Origin: Acidimicrobiales bacterium
GTDB taxonomy: Bacteria > Actinomycetota > Acidimicrobiia > Acidimicrobiales > Acidimicrobilacustridaceae
Direction: 5' to 3'
Assembly: GCA_025455885.1 (NCBI GenBank)
Contig: JALOLR010000015.1
Span: forward strand, 50,032 to 114,031
DNA length: 64,000 nucleotides
Translations under genes and position numbers: made by a program
Shown here: piece after piece, positions 59,769 through 64,000 of the stretch
Position numbering within the stretch: the stretch's first letter is position 1
Layout: each line of letters opens with the position of its first letter
Notes under the pieces: model-generated
The model's input: the letters and a program-made list of their open reading frames with translations, nothing else
What the model was told of the DNA's origin: nothing
Databases searched by the model: none

Positions 59769-59908
59769 GACGTCCTCCTGGTTCGCGGAGCCGGGCCCTC
59801 ACGTACCCCCGTGACGGGGCGATCAGTACGGCGGGGTGAGCGCCCGAGGGGGCGGGCTCGACCATCGGTCGGGCTAGCGTGCCGCCGAACCGAACGAGGA
59901 GTCCCACG

Positions 59909-60802
59909 ATGTGGCCAGCTCTCCCGACCGAGGCGTGGATCCCGACCCGCGACACGCTCCAGCTCTACCTGCAGGTGATCGGCAAGGTGCGCCTGGCCAA
60001 CGAGCCGCTGGCGAACCACTGGTGGAACGTCCCGCTGTACCTGACCGCCCGCGGGATGACCACGTCGCCGATGCCGCACCCGACCGGGCCGACGTTCCAG
60101 ATCGACCTCGACCTCGTCGCCCACGAGCTCGAGATCACGACCACCGAAGGTGATCGGGCCGGGCTGGCGCTCGAGGACCGCACCGTGGCCGACTTCCACG
60201 AGCGGTTGATGGCGCTGCTCGGCGATGTCGGTGTGGCCACCGACATCTGGCCGGTGCCCGTGGAGATCCCCGGGGCGATCCCCTTCCCCGACGATCGTGA
60301 GCACGCGCGCTACGACCCGGCGGCGGTGCACCGGTTCTGGCTCGCCCTCGTCGAGATGGAGCGGGTGTTCAAGGTGTTCCGCAGTCGGTTCGTGGGCAAG
60401 GCGAGCCCGATCCACTTCTTCTGGGGGGCGCTCGACCTCGCCTACACACGCTTCTCGGGGCGGACCGCACCTCCGCACCCGGGCGGGGCGCCGAACTGCG
60501 GACCGCACGTCATGCTCGAGGCGTACTCCCACGAGGTGTCGAGCTGCGGCTACTGGCCCGGCGGCCCCGCCGAGGAGGGCGTGTTCTACGCGTACGCCTA
60601 CCCGGAGCCGCCCGGCTACCGGAAGCGAACGATCGGGCCGTCGGAGGCTAGGTGGGACGACGAGCTCGTCGAGTTCGTGCTGCCCTACGAGGTCGTGCGC
60701 ACCGCCGCGGATCCCGATGCCGTGCTGCTCGAGTTCCTGCAGTCCACCTACGAGGCGGCGGCGACGACCGCCGGGTGGGACCGCGCCGCGTTGGAGCGCT
60801 GA
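59909..60802 (+). CDS. DUF5996 family protein
   Basis: A 297-residue soluble protein. The segments WIPTRDTLQLYLQVIGKVRLA, NHWWNVPLYLTARGMTTSPMP, HFFWGALDLAYTRFSGR and SHEVSSCGYWPGG are those of DUF5996 proteins. Many conserved Trp, His and Tyr residues hint at a small-molecule binding or enzymatic site. I chose the ATG at 59909 with GAGGAG upstream; TAGCGT at 59874-59879 is a likely -10. Function unknown. Confidence 0.8.
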   Translation: MWPALPTEAWIPTRDTLQLYLQVIGKVRLANEPLANHWWNVPLYLTARGMTTSPMPHPTGPTFQIDLDLVAHELEITTTEGDRAGLALEDRTVADFHERLMALLGDVGVATDIWPVPVEIPGAIPFPDDREHARYDPAAVHRFWLALVEMERVFKVFRSRFVGKASPIHFFWGALDLAYTRFSGRTAPPHPGGAPNCGPHVMLEAYSHEVSSCGYWPGGPAEEGVFYAYAYPEPPGYRKRTIGPSEARWDDELVEFVLPYEVVRTAADPDAVLLEFLQSTYEAAATTAGWDRAALER

Positions 60803-60821
60803 CGCGACCCCCTGCGCCTGC

Positions 60822-60861
60822 GAGCGCTCGGCGGGACTCGAACCCCGACCGTTCTCGGCAG
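60822..60861 (-). other. tRNA 3'-end remnant (T-arm), minus strand
   Basis: The minus strand reads a T-arm-like stretch, GGTTCGAGTCCCGCCGAG, followed by an acceptor-like GCGC. The plus-strand core GGGACTCGAACC is typical of tRNA T-loops in reverse. No D-arm or matching 5' acceptor strand is present, so this is not a tRNA gene. It differs from the other two remnants at several positions, so it may derive from a different tRNA or an older event. Confidence 0.5.
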
Positions 60862-60950
60862 CCTGACCGATGTCGACCCATGCGTTCACCCCAGGGGCCA
60901 ACTGCAGGACCGCATCGACCGCGATTTCGCAGCCGGGGAGTACCCAACGT

Positions 60951-62360
60951 CTAGCGGTCGACGTCGATCCAGATGCGCCAGTCGGCAGGAAACCCGGAGA
61001 GCTCGCAGACATCCTGCTGCTTCTCTGCGAGACAGCGCTGAAGGTCCTCGATCGTCACGCTGCCCGGTTGGGCCTCCCACTGTGGAAGCTTCACATCGTT
61101 CACCACCCCGATGGCACAGGCCACCAAGGCGACGGAAGCAGCGGTCCTTGCAGCAGCCAGAGGCGAGGTGGCCGCAGCTCTGAAAAGTATCAACAGCAGC
61201 ACGAGGGTCACCCCTGCGAAGTAGCGCTCCTGGTACGGGAAACCCATCTGCGACGCCTCGATCTCAACCCAGCTCACCGAGAAGAAGGCTGCGCCGGCCA
61301 GCACCGAGGCGCCGAGCAGCCACCACGGTGAGGGGCCCCGCCAATCGGTCGCTGCGACGACAACGCTCGTTGCGAGGAACAGGATCCCGACGACGATGAA
61401 GTAGGGCCTGGCGTCCGAGCTCCAGTGGCTCACAACGGTCTCCTGCCCGAGCACTGTTGCTGCGCCGACGAGCCGGTTGACGATGTAGGGAGCCGTGGTC
61501 ACCAGGTCGCTCAGCTGACGGGGCCCGTTGTCGCGGCCGGAAGCGACAAGCACCCAGACGGCTATCGCCGAGCTGACAACCACGATGCCGAGACGCACGA
61601 ACGCAACGCGCTCCCGGAACCGGAAGCACCCCCAGAGCGCAGTGGGGATGACGAAGAGCGCCCCGAACCCCGACAGACCCATCACGAGGAGGAAGGCGAA
61701 CTCTGCGACGTTGGACCATCGTCGAGTGGTCGGTCTCGATGCGACGATGACGAGAGCCGGAACGATCCACCACCAGTGCAGGTACGCCAGCGTCCCCTGG
61801 ATCGAGGCGGTGCTCGGAGCCACGACGAGGACGAGGACGAGAGCGGCTCGCCAACGCCAAGGCCCGAGCAGAGGACCGCATCGCTCACCGAGCAAGAACA
61901 TGAGTGGCAGGACGGCGAGGAGGCATGCCGCCAGGTAGTAACTCCTCGGCTGCAACGGGAGCGGAAGGACCGATGTCAGGAGTGACACAGCCCGCTGTCC
62001 CACGTAGATGCCGCCGTTGAAGATCTCGAAGGGCCGAAACCCCTCGTTGATCTGTTCACCGAAGAAGATCGGGCCGTCCTCGAGTACGAAGACGGGGCGC
62101 AACAGGAGGGAGACCCGCCTGGCGAGGAGGACCGCCACGGCCACGACGAAGACCGCGGGGTTGCGCCAGCGGCGCAGGGTCTCGGGATCGAACCGGTAGG
62201 GCTTGGGTGCGTCGGTCAGGGCTTGGCTTGTCGCCGTGCTGATCCCATCGGCCCGGGAAGGTGTAGGTGAAGCACCCGACTTGGGGGTGGGTGCTGCCTG
62301 CCGCGGCGCGGCTGGCCGACGGGGGCCGGGATGGCCGCTCGGTGGTGGGGGCAAGCTCAT
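60951..62360 (-). CDS. Polytopic membrane protein, unknown function (possible glycan-related)
   Basis: A 469-residue protein with a Pro/Ser-rich cytoplasmic N-terminus of ~75 residues and about 11 transmembrane helices. A loop after the first helix reads FVLEDGPIFFGEQINEGFRPFEIFNGG, and a C-terminal extracytoplasmic tail has two Cys (LQRCLAEKQQDVCEL). The architecture is like GT-C-type or O-antigen-processing membrane proteins, but I see no certain catalytic motif. Base composition is lower in GC than its neighbours and it sits beside tRNA-end remnants, so it may be acquired DNA. ATG at 62360. Confidence 0.65.
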   Translation of the reverse strand: MSLPPPPSGHPGPRRPAAPRQAAPTPKSGASPTPSRADGISTATSQALTDAPKPYRFDPETLRRWRNPAVFVVAVAVLLARRVSLLLRPVFVLEDGPIFFGEQINEGFRPFEIFNGGIYVGQRAVSLLTSVLPLPLQPRSYYLAACLLAVLPLMFLLGERCGPLLGPWRWRAALVLVLVVAPSTASIQGTLAYLHWWWIVPALVIVASRPTTRRWSNVAEFAFLLVMGLSGFGALFVIPTALWGCFRFRERVAFVRLGIVVVSSAIAVWVLVASGRDNGPRQLSDLVTTAPYIVNRLVGAATVLGQETVVSHWSSDARPYFIVVGILFLATSVVVAATDWRGPSPWWLLGASVLAGAAFFSVSWVEIEASQMGFPYQERYFAGVTLVLLLILFRAAATSPLAAARTAASVALVACAIGVVNDVKLPQWEAQPGSVTIEDLQRCLAEKQQDVCELSGFPADWRIWIDVDR

Positions 62361-62594
62361 GGACCCGTCTCTCGCTGCCTCGAGGCGCAAGTATTGCCGC
62401 CGTCGGTGGGGACATGAGTCCTCGACGGCGACGGGCCCCTCAGCCAGAGGCGAGGGCCGGTGCAGCCAAGCTGCAACCCGGCCCCGAGAACCGTCATATC
62501 CCGAGATCTCGGGGGAGGCACCCCGCGGAGGCGACGCGGTCGGGGGCACTCGTGCTCGTCGCCGATGGAGCTCGGATGGAATCCCCAGAACGCC

Positions 62595-62626
62595 GAGAGG
62601 GTGACACCTCGAGGCATCACCCTCTC
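62595..62626. repeat. 32-bp near-perfect palindrome
   Basis: GAGAGGGTGA (62595-62604) and TCACCCTCTC (62617-62626) are perfect inverted arms. The centre is CCTCGAGG, itself palindromic, flanked by CA on each side. Only these two CA dinucleotides break the full 32-bp symmetry. It lies 16 bp from the 41-bp tRNA-derived repeat, on the side that would be downstream of a minus-strand tRNA. There is no T-run. Confidence 0.8.
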
Positions 62627-62642
62627 CACCAGCACTTGTCCG

Positions 62643-62683
62643 GCGCGCTCGGAGGGACTCGAACCCCCAACCTTCTGATCCGT
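62643..62683. repeat. 41-bp direct repeat, copy A
   Basis: Perfectly identical to 63617-63657, 974 bp away in the same orientation. Weaker similarity continues on both sides: ACCAGCA before it and GTCCACC, TCCGCC, then GGCTGCACC-N3-GGCTGCACC after it, at nearly the same spacing. The duplicated module is therefore ~175-200 bp. The two copies bracket two small genes. Confidence 0.85.
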
Positions 62684-62705
62684 GGGCAGATGCGCTACGT
62701 CCACC
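62643..62705 (-). other. tRNA-Arg(ACG)-like 3' fragment, copy A (putative att site)
   Basis: On the minus strand this region reads a recognisable tRNA 3' part: a D-arm-like AGCGCATCTG, an anticodon loop with ACG (CCACGGA), a variable loop, a T-arm (GGGGGTTCGAGTCCCTC) and a 3' acceptor strand CGAGCGC. The upper base pair of the anticodon stem is broken and the 5' acceptor and D-stem halves are missing. Bases 62643-62683 are identical to 63617-63657. This is what is left at the junction when an element integrates into a tRNA gene. Confidence 0.7.
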
Positions 62706-62793
62706 GCCGTCCGCCTGCGCCCACAACCGTATGGCGAATCGGTCAGGGTTCTCCAGTGTCGTCCACGGCAGTTCGCTGGTGGCCGGGTGGTCT

Positions 62794-62814
62794 GGCTGCA
62801 CCTTTGGCTGCACC
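62794..62814. repeat. Paired GGCTGCACC motif, copy A
   Basis: GGCTGCACC-TTT-GGCTGCACC at 62794-62814 matches GGCTGCACC-AAT-GGCTGCACC at 63767-63787. The offset from the 41-bp repeat is 111 bp in one copy and 110 bp in the other. It may be a remnant of an integrase gene end or an arm-type site of the element. Confidence 0.6.
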
Positions 62815-62927
62815 AGACGACTCTCCGATCCGGGCGACGAGGAGGGCGTCACAGCGTTGTAGTTGTCGTTCGGTCGGGTTGGGTCCCCCAGCAGCGAACA
62901 CGTGGCAGAAGTGTTCGGTACAGTTGA

Positions 62928-63164
62928 GTGCGCGATGAGCGAACATTCAGGCCGTCGAGGTCGACCGAGCCGCGAGGTGCCGTCGCCGGCCCGGCGCGCC
63001 TTGTGCCGCTTGCCGCTCTGGCCAACGACGAGATCGCGGCACCGGCGCTGCGCACTGCGGCCAATCGCGGGCGGTTGCAGGCGGTGCGGGGTGCAGATGG
63101 AGAGTGGCGCAGCTCCAGGAACTGGGTCGACGAGTACCTCGCCAGCCGCTACCGGCGAGCTTGA
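62928..63164 (+). CDS. Excisionase-like small DNA-binding protein (possibly frame-disrupted)
   Basis: A 78-residue basic protein whose second half reads ALANDEIAAPALRTAANRGRLQAVR, then WRSSRNWVDEYLASRY. This is the helix-wing-helix pattern of excisionase/AlpA-type regulators (a helix, RGRL turn, WR strand, VDEYL helix). The first ~22 residues are less convincing. An ATG at 62935 in the next frame gives MSEHSGRRGRPSREVPSP, which would join this frame with a one-base change near 63000. TACAGT at 62919-62924 is a possible -10. It lies between the two 41-bp repeats, as expected for a mobile-element gene. Confidence 0.55.
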   Translation: MRDERTFRPSRSTEPRGAVAGPARLVPLAALANDEIAAPALRTAANRGRLQAVRGADGEWRSSRNWVDEYLASRYRRA

Positions 63165-63227
63165 GGGTGCTCGCTGCACAGTCCGTCATCGGCTGGCGAT
63201 GTCCCAGGCTCTGACCAGACTGGCGGC

Positions 63228-63536
63228 ATGACGACCGACACCGAACTCGTCTACGGTGAGCAACGGCACGACCTTCTCATGGCGTTCATGGCGTTTGGAG
63301 ACTCGATGATCCTGCGGCCCGGCGGCATGGCCGAGTTCGCGGTGAGCAGAGAGACCGTGAACGATCCATTGCTTCGTGCTGTGATGCGGGCTGAGGCGGA
63401 CCTGATTCGAGAATCAGCTGACCTCGTCGGGGCCTCCGACGTTCGGCTCCGGAACGACGTCGAGCGGTTTGCCGACGCCCTCACGCTCGTTCTGCAGGCG
63501 CTCGGAGTTCGTGCTCACGCCTACCTGAGGTACTGA
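63228..63536 (+). CDS. Hypothetical protein between tRNA-derived repeats
   Basis: A 102-residue, probably all-helical soluble protein (DLLMAFMAFGDSMILR, LLRAVMRAEADLIRESADLVG, ADALTLVLQALGVRAHAYLRY). No family is recognised. The ATG lies 6 nt after CAGACT (63216-63221), a leaderless-type start. It is 63 nt downstream of the excisionase-like gene inside the same putative element. Confidence 0.55.
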   Translation: MTTDTELVYGEQRHDLLMAFMAFGDSMILRPGGMAEFAVSRETVNDPLLRAVMRAEADLIRESADLVGASDVRLRNDVERFADALTLVLQALGVRAHAYLRY

Positions 63537-63616
63537 ATCACTGGTCGTGAGGGAGTCGCCGAGCGTCGGAGCTGGGTGCCCCAGTCGCAGGTGAACCTCT
63601 ACCAGCAAACAGCTAG

Positions 63617-63657
63617 CGCGCTCGGAGGGACTCGAACCCCCAACCTTCTGATCCGTA
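63617..63657 (-). other. tRNA-Arg(ACG)-like 3' fragment, copy B (putative att site)
   Basis: Minus strand: ACGGATCAGAAGG, then the T-arm and acceptor end as in copy A. Similarity to a tRNA stops just after the anticodon ACG (plus strand CCGTAGCTAG), so only the anticodon 3' side, variable loop, T-arm and acceptor 3' strand remain. This is the common crossover point for tyrosine integrases that use tRNA anticodon-to-3'-end segments. Confidence 0.7.
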
Positions 63658-63766
63658 GCTAGAGGGAAGGGGTCCACCAGAGTCCGCCAATGACCGTCGG
63701 CGTGGTCGTCACAAGGGCTCTGTGTCTACCGAGGTCCACCAGCGTCTGCAGCAGGCTGGGTGCTCT

Positions 63767-63787
63767 GGCTGCACCAATGGCTGCACC
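63767..63787. repeat. Paired GGCTGCACC motif, copy B
   Basis: GGCTGCACC-AAT-GGCTGCACC, matching copy A at the same distance from the 41-bp repeat. This confirms that the duplication is wider than the tRNA-derived core. Confidence 0.6.
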
Positions 63788-64000
63788 TCTCGGAGCTGCG
63801 GTCCGGGCCTACGGGCATACGGACGAGTCACGTTAGACGGCTTCGGGGAACTCGTCTCGGGGCAAAATACGATTCTTGGCTCTTCGGCCGACGGAAGGCG
63901 CGGCTTCCTAGCCGTCGTCAGAAGGGCCTGCTGGATCCCACTTTGGCGAAGGCCATCGGGGCATCGTGGATATGTGGGGAACGAGACTGGCTGGGAGATC

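Larger units (their letters stand above)
62361..62927. other. Gene-poor stretch with tRNA remnant and palindrome
   Basis: No convincing gene is seen in this ~570-bp interval. It holds a 32-bp near-palindrome (62595-62626), a tRNA-Arg-like 3' fragment (62643 onward) and a paired GGCTGCACC motif (62794-62814). Open frames here have shadow-type composition or read through the tRNA fragment. Confidence 0.6.
63537..64000. other. Gene-poor right end with second tRNA-derived repeat
   Basis: I see no convincing gene in these 464 bp. The interval holds the second 41-bp repeat and the second paired GGCTGCACC motif. Base composition beyond 63790 is lower in GC than the core of the window. A minus-strand frame of about 80 codons runs off the right edge but has no recognisable motif. 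Confidence 0.5.

Noticed and set aside
62643..62705. An intact tRNA-Arg gene
   Set aside because: The 5' acceptor strand and most of the D-arm are missing and one anticodon-stem pair is broken, so it cannot fold as a full tRNA.
63790..64000. Integrase gene running off the right edge on the minus strand
   Set aside because: One minus-strand frame is open for about 80 codons, but it contains none of the tyrosine-recombinase motifs (R, HxxR, Y). An integrase may lie further right; it cannot be claimed here.

Overview
The window is about 64 kb of very GC-rich (roughly 70-75 % by eye), densely packed chromosomal DNA. It looks like a free-living actinobacterium. I favour an Acidimicrobiia-like lineage from the mix of sulfotransferases, LLM flavoproteins, many short-chain dehydrogenases, DUF1214 and DUF5996 proteins, and a proteasome-like Anbu peptidase, but that is an inference and not a proven placement. 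Many starts are GTG. Many neighbouring genes overlap by 4 bases (ATGA or GTGA), which suggests translational coupling. At least eleven genes start 6-8 nt after a TAnnnT-type (once CAGACT) hexamer with no Shine-Dalgarno, as expected for leaderless mRNAs.

Layout. 0-3.1 kb: end of a flavin oxidoreductase, a DEAD-box helicase, a patatin-like lipase and a small four-cysteine HiPIP-like protein. 3.1-10.2 kb: a coupled FAD-oxidase / TPP-enzyme pair, a TauE-type exporter with a small membrane partner, a double META-domain lipoprotein, an EcsC-like protein and a diiron protein. 10.2-14.1 kb: a zinc-homeostasis island (znuABC-like transporter, Zur, a CzrA/SmtB-type ArsR sensor and a 28-histidine duplicated protein). 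14.2-19.1 kb: Anbu peptidase, an OmpR-type two-component system with a divergent secreted protein, dinB behind a LexA box (dinB reads as frameshifted), and a redoxin. 19.3-38.5 kb: accessory metabolism, including VOC/LLM/SnoaL, sulfotransferase/thioesterase/SDR, DUF1214/SDR, beta-phosphoglucomutase plus GH65 phosphorylase, an ADP-forming acyl-CoA synthetase pair, a DegT-family protein with His in place of the PLP lysine, an epoxide hydrolase, a frameshifted DsbA-like protein, a crotonase and two SDRs. 38.5-47.7 kb: arylsulfatase, Baeyer-Villiger-type monooxygenase, a two-domain SDR and two amidohydrolases. 47.8-53.5 kb: an Fe-S-type Rrf2 regulator with YwiC-like protein, then an ADH / SDR / sulfotransferase / alkylsulfatase-like operon. 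53.6-59.2 kb: a three-gene operon of a small membrane protein, a PEP-synthase-like protein that lacks the TIM barrel, and a polytopic membrane protein fused to a PhoD-like phosphatase. 59.2-64 kb: two small loci, a polytopic membrane protein of lower GC, and a zone with three partial tRNA 3' ends. Two of these share a perfect 41-bp repeat and look like attachment-site scars of integrative elements.

How the genes work together. Three themes stand out. First, zinc uptake, sensing and buffering are all encoded together, with operators between znuA and zur. Second, there is a broad oxidative and hydrolytic catabolic capacity (BVMO, SDRs, amidohydrolases, epoxide hydrolase, crotonase, acyl-CoA synthetase) together with both sulfation and desulfation enzymes. 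Third, the 53.6-59.2 kb operon combines a swivelling-histidine phosphotransferase architecture with a membrane phosphoesterase, and is my leading candidate for an undescribed system. Two genes (dinB and the DsbA-like gene), and possibly a third (excisionase-like), need a frame correction to give the family's usual protein, so sequencing error or recent decay should be ruled out.
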